From: Methanosarcinales archaeon Methan_01
GTDB taxonomy: Archaea; Halobacteriota; Methanosarcinia; Methanotrichales; Methanotrichaceae
Length of the DNA stretch: 49,712 bases
Assembly (NCBI GenBank): GCA_001602645.1
Contig: LUYE01000041.1
Coordinates: 1 to 49,712, forward strand
Reading direction: 5' to 3'
Below the pieces are notes generated by a model that ran no database searches, was not told where the DNA came from, and saw nothing but the letters and a program-made list of their open reading frames with translations. Below, piece by piece: positions 33,584 to 40,114 of the stretch. Positions within the stretch are counted from its first letter, which is position 1, and every line of letters begins with the position of its first letter. Position numbers and translations under genes: made by a program.

Positions 33584-34648
33584 ATGGATGATGAGGCATA
33601 TAAAAGCGGGCTTGAACAACTGAAAAGCACACTTAACAAGGCCAAAAACTATGACTCTGAATATTCTATAATTGTTGAGTCGAGGAATGACGTTTTCAAT
33701 CGCTTTCAACCGGTGTTTGCTTCAGAGAATGTGCGCAATCTGACTGAAGAGGAGTTTAAAGCTTTTCTAATTTTTAGGAATAATCGTCATTGGACAGGAT
33801 TGCATCGAATGGGCCCCAAAATCTGCAAAGACATGGACCTTTTGCGCAAGGCGTTTTCAGTTCTTCAGGACGAAACCCAACCATTCTCTCAAAGGCTCAA
33901 CCAGTCAGTAGATATGATCCCAGGTATGGGGAAGGCCATTGTGACGGCGATTCTGCTCGTCACCCATCCAGATCGTTATGGTGTCTGGAACAGGAAGTCA
34001 GAAGAAGCGCTGAAAAATCTGAATCTATGGCCTTCTTTTTCTCGTGGTGCAAGTTTCGGCGAGAAATACGAGCAGATAAACGAGATCCTCCACAAGTTGG
34101 CATCTGATCTGGACCTAGACCTTTGGGGACTAGATGCTCTCCTGGGGCAGTATATAGCAGACGTTTATGGTGACGAGGGTCCTGACGAAGACGAGCCGCT
34201 TGATATCTCTGAGAGATCTAACATGCCGGTCTCGCAAGAACAGCGGTTTTACTTAGAGCGACATCTTCATGAATTCTTGAGAGATAATTGGGATGCTACC
34301 GAACTTGGAAAAGAGTGGAAGCTCTATGAGTACCAAGGCGATCCTGAAGCAGGTTATGAATTTCCATGTAAAGTTGGCAGGATTGATCTCTTAGCTAAGC
34401 ATCGGACCGAACCACGTTGGCTTGTGGTGGAGCTAAAACGTGATCAGTCCACCGATATTACTCTCGGCCAAGTTCTTCGGTATATGGGATGGGTCCAGAC
34501 TGATCATTCAGAATCCGGAGAACAAGTGGAAGGGCTGATAATATCCCACTCAAACGATGAAAACCTTTTGTATGCCCTTAAAGCGGTCCCTAGCGTGAAT
34601 GTATTGTTATATGAAGTGAAATTCAACTTTATGCAGCCTAACTTGTGA
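33584..34648 (+). CDS. NucS-like nuclease with helix-hairpin-helix-like N-terminal domain
   Basis: A 354-residue protein. The C-terminal part (about 215-345) has the PD-(D/E)xK nuclease pattern of NucS-type enzymes: Glu-x-Glu-Phe... 'CKVGRIDLLAKH' giving the Asp, then 'WLVVELKRDQST' giving Glu-x-Lys. The N-terminal part (about 60-190) is helical with a 'IPGMGKAIVTAILLV' hairpin and a 'YGVWNRKSEEALKNL' motif as seen in restriction-related proteins. It is the only rightward gene of confidence in the element, with its own promoter and terminator. This suggests a cargo gene, possibly for anti-virus defence or DNA repair. Biological role is inferred. Confidence 0.7.
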   Translation: MDDEAYKSGLEQLKSTLNKAKNYDSEYSIIVESRNDVFNRFQPVFASENVRNLTEEEFKAFLIFRNNRHWTGLHRMGPKICKDMDLLRKAFSVLQDETQPFSQRLNQSVDMIPGMGKAIVTAILLVTHPDRYGVWNRKSEEALKNLNLWPSFSRGASFGEKYEQINEILHKLASDLDLDLWGLDALLGQYIADVYGDEGPDEDEPLDISERSNMPVSQEQRFYLERHLHEFLRDNWDATELGKEWKLYEYQGDPEAGYEFPCKVGRIDLLAKHRTEPRWLVVELKRDQSTDITLGQVLRYMGWVQTDHSESGEQVEGLIISHSNDENLLYALKAVPSVNVLLYEVKFNFMQPNL

Positions 34649-34679
34649 TCACATCCTATCGGCCTTAGTCGGAGCATCA

Positions 34680-34709
34680 CCCGCGCCCCCTCACAAGTGA
34701 AGGCGCGGG
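34680..34709 (+). terminator. GC-rich hairpin after the nuclease gene
   Basis: CCCGCGCC and GGCGCGGG form an 8-bp perfect stem with a 14-nt loop about 30 bp after the nuclease stop. A second weaker stem (CCCCC/GGGGG, about 34728-34739) follows. These stand between two convergent genes and may stop transcription from both sides. Confidence 0.5.
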
Positions 34710-34753
34710 CTCGCTCCTCCCCCAGGCCTAACCAGGGGGAAAATATACCACGG

Positions 34754-35002
34754 TCATCCCAAAAGCCTGATAACCCCCGTATCGACCATGCCCAAGACCT
34801 CCAGGGCTAGAAGCACGTCCTCTTCCTCGGAAGTAAACAAGCCCCTAAATAGACCGTCAGCTATCGAATACCCATGTTCCTTAAGGCTGCATATCTTCGA
34901 TATAAGGTCTAGGTCCATTACTTCGCTTTCGTAAGCCTCGACGTTCTCTACGTCTTGATATTTCACAAAAACCAACTCTTCTCTAAATACTGATTTTGCC
35001 AT
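34754..35002 (-). CDS. Small acidic hypothetical protein of the element
   Basis: An 82-residue acidic, soluble protein. The pattern in the C-terminal two thirds (helical 'MDLDLISKICSLKEHGYSIAD' then 'EEDVLLALEVLGMVDTGVI') resembles a winged-helix-like or adaptor fold, but I do not recognise a family. A good GGAGGATG ribosome-binding site precedes the ATG. It follows the zinc-ribbon gene by 24 bp. Confidence 0.55.
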   Translation of the reverse strand: MAKSVFREELVFVKYQDVENVEAYESEVMDLDLISKICSLKEHGYSIADGLFRGLFTSEEEDVLLALEVLGMVDTGVIRLLG

Positions 35003-35026
35003 GTTAAATCATCCTCCTATTTATAT

Positions 35027-35176
35027 TCAGTTTTTTCCATGTAAATCGTCTTCTAACCCTGCAAGAGGGTTCCGTTCTGTCGTCCTGTGCCCGCACCTCT
35101 TGCATTCAAATTGCAGATTTAGCCCTCTAAACGTGCAATAGACTTCACGACTTCCGCACATCTCACATACCGCCAG
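35027..35176 (-). CDS. Tiny zinc-ribbon protein with probable CTG start
   Basis: A 49-residue frame with two Cys-x-x-Cys pairs ('CEMCGS' and 'CKRCGH') spaced as in a zinc ribbon, followed by a polar tail. The start is assigned to CTG at 35176 because a full 8-nt Shine-Dalgarno sequence GGAGGTGA (35188-35181) lies 4 nt upstream, and no ATG, GTG or TTG in frame would keep the first Cys pair. It lies 24 bp upstream of the next leftward gene and next to the origin-like region. It may be a small DNA-binding or replication accessory protein. Confidence 0.55.
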   Translation of the reverse strand: MAVCEMCGSREVYCTFRGLNLQFECKRCGHRTTERNPLAGLEDDLHGKN

Positions 35177-35199
35177 TGTATCACCTCCTACGTCTACTT

Positions 35200-35515
35200 A
35201 AACATAAAAAACCGCTAGCAATCGCCTTACTTAAACGAGCTAAACAAAGATAAACGTTAGTTAAACACACAAAACCAACAACAGTAACTGCATTTATTGT
35301 CTAGTTAAACAGATTTACAGAAATGAGCATAAAGACCAAATCTGAGACCGGATCTATACCCCCATTACATTTTCTTATTTTATGTTTAACTAACTACTAA
35401 CTACTATTACTGTTGTTGGTTTTACTCGTTTAACTAACGTTTAACTACGTTTATCTTGTTTAACTAGGGGCTTCAATGCGCCCCTAGCTATTGGTTTCCT
35501 CCCGTTTAACTAGCT
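35200..35515. other. Probable replication origin: iterons and large inverted repeat
   Basis: The stretch holds about nine copies of GTTTAAC, or its complement or close variants: 35207, 35230, 35260, 35304, 35384, 35428, 35439, 35458 and 35504. Left copies read one way and right copies the other. A 17-bp perfect inverted repeat, AAAACCAACAACAGTAA (35271-35287) and its complement (35407-35423), is flanked on both sides by GTTAGTTAAAC iterons and GATAAACG. The replication-type ATPase gene ends at its right edge. Iterons plus inverted repeat plus AT-rich centre next to a rep-like gene is the usual look of an archaeal plasmid origin; function is inferred. Confidence 0.6.
35464..35487 (-). terminator. 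Hairpin at the end of the replication gene
   Basis: CTAGGGGC and GCCCCTAG form an 8-bp perfect stem with an 8-nt loop. The stop codon of the replication gene lies in the stem. It may stop leftward transcription before the origin region or be part of the origin itself. Confidence 0.5.
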
Positions 35516-36773
35516 CTACGCTAAATCCCCTGAACGTGAAAGCCGGATCAAGATGTATCTTTACAGGTCTGCTGCCTTCTGTCCACATCTTCCCGCTGCA
35601 CTTCTCAACCAGCCCGAAACTCTGTTGGGGGTTATCCCGCCTACCGTGCAGAATGTTCCTAACGGTCTGGTAGCCCTCGCCGATTGCCTTCTCGATTTCA
35701 GCGTAGGTCGCAACGTATCCGCAGTCTTCGATAGCTTTCAATACCTTGATCTCTCGCTGTGTGAACTTGTCCCGGTCGATGCCGCCCATAGCCCGATACA
35801 ACTCAGCTGCATCCTCGAAGTCTTCTATGGTTGCCACAAGCCGCCCCCTCTCGTCAACCTCCCGGATGGGATACCTGAAGACCGCGAAAGCCCGGATTAT
35901 ATCCACGAACATGCGAAAAGCTCGTGGATCGCCAGTAAACGCTATCCTCTCAGCAAAAGGCACCACTACATTAAACGGGTCTTGATCCAAGATCAGCCTA
36001 ACGATATCCTGACAGATACTAATGCGCTCTTCCAAGTCGATCTCCGTGGGTTTTGTGCCTGCTGCCTGCATTCTCATAAAACTGATCACCTCTGCGTTAT
36101 GCTCCGGGGAATTATCCACTTCAACCAGAATAAACCGATCTCGGATTTGTTCGTCGGCTTGCATATCGACCTGAGTGCACCAAAAAGTTAAGCGCTCTGG
36201 CGCTGCACCACAGGCACCCTCGCCACTCTTAACCGTGGCTTTTTTGGTCTCATTCTGGAAGTCGCTGGTTATCTTTTTTATCGAACCACCGAACCCCTCA
36301 CCCCATGCTATATCGTCGATAGCTACGATCATATTAGCGTGGATGGCTTCATTTTGGTAAAATAGGGCCATAGGTGTTACGTCACCTGCAAACTTACGAT
36401 TGCTTGGGATCAAAACCAGCGCCTTATGCAAGCAATCGCTTTTGCCCCGTCCACCTTCGCCAGCTATCGATACGTGAACGCCCTTACTATTCAATATGGA
36501 AGATTGCGGGATCGTAGAAATTAAGCACTTTCCAACGTGGCTATCGCCGATATGCAGGGATTGCCAGGTGTCGTACATATAATCAAAGGCTGGACCATGC
36601 TCTAAGAGGTCTTTTGCAGCATCCTCATAATCAAGCCCTATCCAAATATCACCATCTTTAACCCATACCCGCATCGGATCGCCATATTCGGGCCTGTTAT
36701 CAATCCCGGCGGATAGTTCCCGCTCCTGGTCCTCCAGCCAAGCCTGAAATCTAGGATCTTCGACCTCAGCCAC
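35484..36773 (-). CDS. P-loop ATPase, probable replication helicase/initiator of the element
   Basis: A 429-residue protein with Walker A GEGGRGKS (105-112) and Walker B 'IVAIDDI' (149-155). A 'TFWCT' sensor-like strand and 'IRDRFILVEVD' with arginine-finger-like Arg-Asp-Arg (211-213) follow. A C-terminal winged helix (about 340-385, 'REIKVLKAIEDCGYVATYAEIEKAI') suits DNA binding. ATPase plus winged helix beside iterons fits a replicative helicase/initiator of plasmids or viruses. The start is GTG at 36773, directly abutting the stop of the upstream small gene. Exact family (SF3-like, MCM-like or other AAA+) is not settled from sequence alone. Confidence 0.7.
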   Translation of the reverse strand: MAEVEDPRFQAWLEDQERELSAGIDNRPEYGDPMRVWVKDGDIWIGLDYEDAAKDLLEHGPAFDYMYDTWQSLHIGDSHVGKCLISTIPQSSILNSKGVHVSIAGEGGRGKSDCLHKALVLIPSNRKFAGDVTPMALFYQNEAIHANMIVAIDDIAWGEGFGGSIKKITSDFQNETKKATVKSGEGACGAAPERLTFWCTQVDMQADEQIRDRFILVEVDNSPEHNAEVISFMRMQAAGTKPTEIDLEERISICQDIVRLILDQDPFNVVVPFAERIAFTGDPRAFRMFVDIIRAFAVFRYPIREVDERGRLVATIEDFEDAAELYRAMGGIDRDKFTQREIKVLKAIEDCGYVATYAEIEKAIGEGYQTVRNILHGRRDNPQQSFGLVEKCSGKMWTEGSRPVKIHLDPAFTFRGFSVELVKREETNS

Positions 36774-37010
36774 TCAAACCGCCCCCTGCTTCGGCACGTA
36801 TTCCATCAGCTCGACGATCTTCTTCAGATCGGTCATGATTATCAAGCCGGTTTTAGTCCGAAAATAGAGCTTGGATCGATCGACTTTAACGAGCCTGCTA
36901 ACGAAAGTCCGTCCGTTAGCCAGCCGTCCCCAAACCAATTTTCCCGTCAACGATTCCAGAGGATCGAAGTCCTCCACAACATTTATATAGTCTTCCGTTG
37001 TACTATTCAT
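36774..37010 (-). CDS. Small hypothetical protein coupled to the replication ATPase
   Basis: A 78-residue protein with a beta-rich pattern ('GKLVWGRLANGRTFVSRLVKVDRSKLYFRTKTGLIIM') resembling a small barrel, possibly Sm/SH3-like. The stop directly abuts the GTG start of the ATPase gene, so both are translated together. Unrecognised family. Confidence 0.55.
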   Translation of the reverse strand: MNSTTEDYINVVEDFDPLESLTGKLVWGRLANGRTFVSRLVKVDRSKLYFRTKTGLIIMTDLKKIVELMEYVPKQGAV

Positions 37011-37318
37011 GGTTATACGTCCTTTTTCGAGGTCGTGCGACGTTGCAGCGTCGTATGCCTCATCTTAAACCCAGAATTATTTATCTGGGGTTATCTCCAT
37101 TGATAACTGCTAGCTTCGCTCAAGCCTTTAGTGATCATAATCCACCGTTCCCGCTTTTCCCCGTCCGCTTGGGACGGATGGAGGCGACCCGTTCCCGGGC
37201 CGCCTTAGAAAAGCAGGATAGCCAAAACGTGCATTTTATTTAAACATTTTGGTCAAATCTTGTAGATACTTCGTTTGACCCAAAGTAGCGATATTAATAG
37301 TTTTTGGTTGCTTAAATA
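37011..37318. other. Gap upstream of the replication operon
   Basis: 308 bp without a supported gene. It contains a short inverted repeat AACCCAGA...TCTGGGGTT (about 37068-37092, one bulge) around an ATTATTTAT TATA-like core, suited to a regulated leftward promoter for the 78-residue protein and the ATPase. Confidence 0.35.
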
Positions 37319-37852
37319 TCAGTGCGCGACAGTCACGTACCAAAGCCCGTCGTCTCGAAGCTCCACGAGGTCATGGCGAGACTCCAGCCAGCTTTGGGCT
37401 TCTTTGGGGTCTATCCGGTCGTGTCGAAGTTGGGCGCCTACCTGAGTCAACCAGGAGTCCCGCCAATTCGCAAATGCAGCGGTCGTAAAGCCAGCCTCGC
37501 CCCGTTGGACAAACACCGATCCCTGATTTAGAAACGTTACTAAGCGGGTCTCTAGCGCCTGGTCTTCGGGCGACTTCGACGGCCTCGGCTCATGGACCAC
37601 CGGCGTAACTTTCCGCCAGCTAACCCCGTGAATCCTGTTGGTCGCTTCGTCGAATTTCGCAGTCCTAAATGTCTCCTCCAAGTACGATAGAAGTCGGGCG
37701 TTGCTGACCGTGAGACCTGCTAAGTTGCTTGCAGCGTGATCGTTGAACCTATCGACCAAATCCAAAAAATCTACGTTGGCCGATTTACCCGGTTCCAGGT
37801 TTGCAGCGATCCACCTACAAACCGCCCGGCGAACCATTTTACTCCGATCCAT
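37319..37852 (-). CDS. Hypothetical protein of the element, possible primase-like or DNA-binding role
   Basis: A 177-residue basic, soluble protein. The N-terminal 'RRAVCRWIAANLEPGKSANVDFLDLVDRFNDH' segment and 'VSNARLLSYLEETFRTAKF' resemble the C-terminal winged-helix found on phage/plasmid primases, followed by an unrelated tail. It follows the ribbon-helix-helix gene by 3 bp. Similarity is by eye only; confidence in the function is low. Confidence 0.55.
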   Translation of the reverse strand: MDRSKMVRRAVCRWIAANLEPGKSANVDFLDLVDRFNDHAASNLAGLTVSNARLLSYLEETFRTAKFDEATNRIHGVSWRKVTPVVHEPRPSKSPEDQALETRLVTFLNQGSVFVQRGEAGFTTAAFANWRDSWLTQVGAQLRHDRIDPKEAQSWLESRHDLVELRDDGLWYVTVAH

Positions 37853-37855
37853 CCG

Positions 37856-37999
37856 TTACCGCCCCCGCTCATGGAAGTATGTCTTAACCAGCGATTCCAG
37901 GAATCGGCTTTGTGACATCTGCAACCGGTCTGCTTCATCCGCTATTTTCTCGAATAGCTCCAAGGTACAATATAAGTTTACGTGCGATGTTCTCAGCAT
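37856..37999 (-). CDS. Ribbon-helix-helix DNA-binding protein
   Basis: A 47-residue protein: short basic strand ('RTSHVNLYCT') and two helices ('LELFEKIADEADRLQ', 'SQSRFLESLVKTYF'), the Arc/CopG layout used by plasmid copy-number and partition regulators. The Met at 37999, one base after the stop of the preceding gene, is taken as start; the frame stays open to 38089 but the upstream part reads as a shadow of that gene. Confidence 0.65.
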   Translation of the reverse strand: MLRTSHVNLYCTLELFEKIADEADRLQMSQSRFLESLVKTYFHERGR

Positions 38000-38000
38000 T

Positions 38001-38276
38001 CTAGACCCTCTCGATCTTGAACTTAGGCTTCTTTGCAGCGACCCCCATCGCCTCGGCGACCTCGTCGTAACTCGGCAGATCGGGATCATCGGTGCTATCT
38101 ACCTTGGTGGTCTCCGACTTCTGTAGAATTTGCCGCCGAACGTATTCGCTAAACTCCTCATCAGAGAGGTATTCTTGGGGGGTGCTATCGGTGCTATCGG
38201 TATTGGTATGCAGCCCTGGGAACAACTCGGTGACGGGACCATGTTGGAGCTCTCCGCAATGTCGTATTTTTGCCAT
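38001..38276 (-). CDS. Small acidic hypothetical protein of the element
   Basis: A 91-residue protein from the Met at 38276 ('MAKIRHCGELQHG'). The middle is Thr/Asp/Ser-rich and probably disordered, and the end is basic ('AAKKPKFKIERV'). The longer open frame to 38426 lies in the preceding gene and is discounted. It sits directly upstream of the ribbon-helix-helix gene, as a partner in a two-gene regulatory or partition pair might, but no family is recognised. Confidence 0.5.
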   Translation of the reverse strand: MAKIRHCGELQHGPVTELFPGLHTNTDSTDSTPQEYLSDEEFSEYVRRQILQKSETTKVDSTDDPDLPSYDEVAEAMGVAAKKPKFKIERV

Positions 38277-38301
38277 ATTGTTTCCTCTAAATTGTATATA
38301 T

Positions 38302-38658
38302 TTATCTATAATAGACGTAAACGGTGAATGCCTTACTGGCCGCGCCACCCGACACCGTGACGGTAAGATTGGATCTAACCGGGATCGGCATAAAAGCATC
38401 TGTGGAGTCAGCCACCTGGCAGCCAATGCCTCTAATAGCCGTTGCAGCGGTATTCACGTTGTAGCTGTCAATGGTTAACGTTGGATTCTCCGACGTGATG
38501 ACCGCCGTGGTTGTAGCGTTCACGGTGCCACGGTCGTACCCGATCGCGAAGACTTCCCCGATTATGGCGTTCTCTGTCGATACGAGCGCGTTACCAGCCG
38601 CTGACGTTGAAACCTCGACGGTCTCGCAGTATGGCGGCAGTCCTAGTTTAGTTGCCAT
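38302..38658 (-). CDS. Beta-rich hypothetical protein, possibly structural
   Basis: A 118-residue Thr/Ala/Val-rich protein with strand pattern throughout and a Gly-Gly-Ala-Ala-Ser-Lys-Ala-Phe-Thr-Val-Tyr-Val-Tyr-Tyr ending. Small head-decoration or fibre-like proteins of viruses have this look. If real, it would be the only virion-like gene of the element. No signal peptide. First gene of the leftward operon reading to 37319. Confidence 0.55.
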   Translation of the reverse strand: MATKLGLPPYCETVEVSTSAAGNALVSTENAIIGEVFAIGYDRGTVNATTTAVITSENPTLTIDSYNVNTAATAIRGIGCQVADSTDAFMPIPVRSNLTVTVSGGAASKAFTVYVYYR

Positions 38659-38711
38659 ATTTCATTCGCTCCCATTTATTTAATTTATCCAACTAACTTA
38701 GTCACTTTGAC

Positions 38712-38757
38712 AAAAAAAGAACAGCCGCCAGGGGTGTACTGGCGACCGCTCTTCTTT
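38712..38757 (-). terminator. Imperfect long hairpin followed by T-run
   Basis: CGCCAG/CTGGCG core stem (38726-38731 and 38739-38744), extended by AAAGAA/TTCTTT after a bulge. On the minus strand a run of seven T follows (38718-38712). This would end leftward transcripts entering from the repeat region, before the promoter of the 118-residue gene. Confidence 0.5.
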
Positions 38758-38768
38758 CGGGTGAGGTC

Positions 38769-38999
38769 ATGCGTGAGGTCATGCCTAAAAAACCGTGGTG
38801 GGTTGTAGGGTGGGCTGTCGTCTCCGGGGAGGAACCCCCATCACAGACGAACGCCCCTATGCTCGAAGACCTTGCCTCGGACCATTGGGCCGTCATCGGC
38901 GTGAGCGTGAAAAGACTATGTTTCCATAAGTATAGCAAGCCGAAGTTTCGTTATGGATTTTCCCCGTTCCATAAGTATACAGGGTGGAAGTTTCGTTAG
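38769..38999 (+). CDS. Doubtful small rightward protein
   Basis: A 76-residue frame with GGTGAGGTC as ribosome-binding site and a hydrophobic, Trp-rich start ('PKKPWWVVGWAVVSG'). The last 30 residues are only the translation of two DNA repeats ('FHKYSKPKFR', 'FHKYTGWKFR'). The opposite strand is also open for 79 codons, so neither may be real. Listed because the T-run array that follows would fit as its terminator. Confidence 0.25.
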   Translation: MREVMPKKPWWVVGWAVVSGEEPPSQTNAPMLEDLASDHWAVIGVSVKRLCFHKYSKPKFRYGFSPFHKYTGWKFR

Positions 39000-39275
39000 T
39001 AAAATTTCCCCGTTTCCACGAAGCTTCTATATTGTCCTTCAATAGTATAGGGGATGGTTTTTTAGTACACTCTTCCGTAATAATTTTTGAAATCCCTATT
39101 TGCCCCTTCATATATATGGGATTCAGTTTTTTGTTACACACTCCATATCTATGGGGGTCACTTTTTTCTTTAGTAAAATTGCCCCTTCAATAGTAAGGGG
39201 TCACTTTTTTCAGTTGATTTTGTCTTCAATACTATGGGGTCACTTTTTTGTTTTGCAAAATTACCATGTCAGGCT
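38930..39275. repeat. Array of degenerate 35-46-bp direct repeats with hairpins and T-runs
   Basis: About eight units can be lined up. The typical unit is a CTTCMATA start, then TAAGGGG or TATGGGG, then TCACTTTTTT, then a TTAGTAAAATT spacer ending in CCCC. T-runs end at 39063, 39132, 39167, 39210 and 39249. In the best unit CCCCTT and AAGGGG (39182-39200) form a hairpin directly before TCACTTTTTT, so each unit looks like a small rightward terminator. The first two units (from about 38930 and 38967) keep TTCCATAAGTATA and GAAGTTTCGTTA instead. Function unknown. Confidence 0.6.
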
Positions 39276-39302
39276 TTTACATTATCCCCAATAATAACGT
39301 AC

Positions 39303-39515
39303 TTATTTCCACTTGAAGTTAAATCGGGACGATCCCCGTCGGTATCTAAATTTTGGTTTTATTTTTGCTTCTTCAATAGTTATATACTTATTTCCAACAC
39401 AAGTTAGATCTTTACGAAGTCCTTGAGTGCATCCGCAGCTTAAAGTCCTACCGCTCAGAAGATGAAGCCCTCTAACCGTTGCCCGCTGCATATTCCACGA
39501 ATCTAAGCGAACCGT
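39303..39515 (-). pseudogene. Remnant of a homing-endonuclease-type zinc-ribbon protein
   Basis: A leftward frame reads 'VRGLHLLSGRTLSCGC' followed by 'LRKDLTCVGNKYITIEE'. This matches by eye the short module repeated in phage/plasmid HNH-associated proteins (Arg-x-x-x-Leu-x-x-Gly-x-Thr-x-Ser-Cys-Gly-Cys, then a 'DLTGKKFGRLTVIEE'-type strand). The first Cys pair expected upstream is lost and there is no clear start. The DNA shows a second imperfect copy of the TACTTATTTCCA...AAGTTA stretch (39300 and 39385). Probably decayed. Confidence 0.35.
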
Positions 39516-39525
39516 AACATGTTAC
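39514..39525. promoter_or_regulatory. Palindrome GTAACATGTTAC, site 1
   Basis: A perfect 12-bp palindrome, also found as a 16-bp form at 39697-39712. Half-sites TGTTACAG or CTGTAACAT recur at about 39882 and 39932 inside the HTH gene, and a TTACGG element follows sites 39523 and 39943. These look like binding sites of a dimeric regulator, most simply the HTH protein encoded here. Positions 39526-39696 hold no gene. Confidence 0.5.
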
Positions 39526-39696
39526 AGTTACGGTTCTGCTATTCTGAAGCGAAGACTCACATAATCCAAGTTGTTTATATACTATTGCTTATATTATATC
39601 TATATCCCCAACTAATCCTTACTAATTTTTATCAGATGATCGTCACATCTGACACGTCAGTTTTTAGCCGCTAGCGCTTAGTTCCTAAAACCATAA

Positions 39697-39712
39697 CTGT
39701 AACATGTTACAG
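39697..39712. promoter_or_regulatory. Palindrome CTGTAACATGTTACAG, site 2
   Basis: A perfect 16-bp palindrome overlapping the stop codon of the HTH gene (39709-39707). It shares its core with the site at 39514. Being downstream of the gene, it may act on transcripts leaving the integrase operon or on recombination/replication rather than on initiation. Confidence 0.5.
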
Positions 39713-40114
39713 TTTGACCTCCCTGGTTATTCGTATAAGATGGCGCTGCTTATGCTTCGGATCTTTCACGATTGCAAAACGGGGATCGCTGGCTATCGAC
39801 GGTTTCAAGCGGTGGGCGTGCATCCTAGAGACACCAAGGAGCTTTGCAGCGTTAGATACGCTAATCTGTCGCGTTCCTGACTGTAACATCAGCTTATGGA
39901 GCTTGTCAGCGTATGCATCGCCAGTATCCGATGTTACAGTTTTGTTACGGTTTTCAAGCTTTGAAAGTCTCTGGCGGTCGTAAGCCCTTTCGAGGGCTGC
40001 TTCCTCCCGCAAGGTGCTTAGCTCCTCCCGTAAAGCTTCGATCTGCTGAGCTTGCGAAGCTATCAAAAGCCGAAGCTCCACCTCTGGAACGATAGACGCT
40101 TCGACTTCGCTCAT
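39707..40114 (-). CDS. Coiled-coil plus helix-turn-helix protein, possible excision/regulatory factor
   Basis: A 135-residue protein with an N-terminal coiled coil (about 10-56, 'SQAQQIEALREELSTLREEAALE') and a C-terminal helix-turn-helix ('ISVSNAAKLLGVSRMHAHRLKPSI'). The start overlaps the integrase stop by 4 bp (ATGA), so it is made together with the integrase. That pairing suits an excisionase, integrase regulator or element repressor. It lies among repeated CTGTAACAT palindromes that could be its targets. Confidence 0.65.
   Translation of the reverse strand: MSEVEASIVPEVELRLLIASQAQQIEALREELSTLREEAALERAYDRQRLSKLENRNKTVTSDTGDAYADKLHKLMLQSGTRQISVSNAAKLLGVSRMHAHRLKPSIASDPRFAIVKDPKHKQRHLIRITREVKL

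Noticed and set aside
36998-37243. An 81-codon plus-strand frame in front of the replication operon.
   Set aside because: It overlaps the start of the leftward gene and its probable promoter and has no ribosome-binding site or motif.
38930-39275. CRISPR array.
   Set aside because: The repeats are degenerate, units vary from about 35 to 69 bp, there are no unique spacers between constant repeats and no cas genes nearby.
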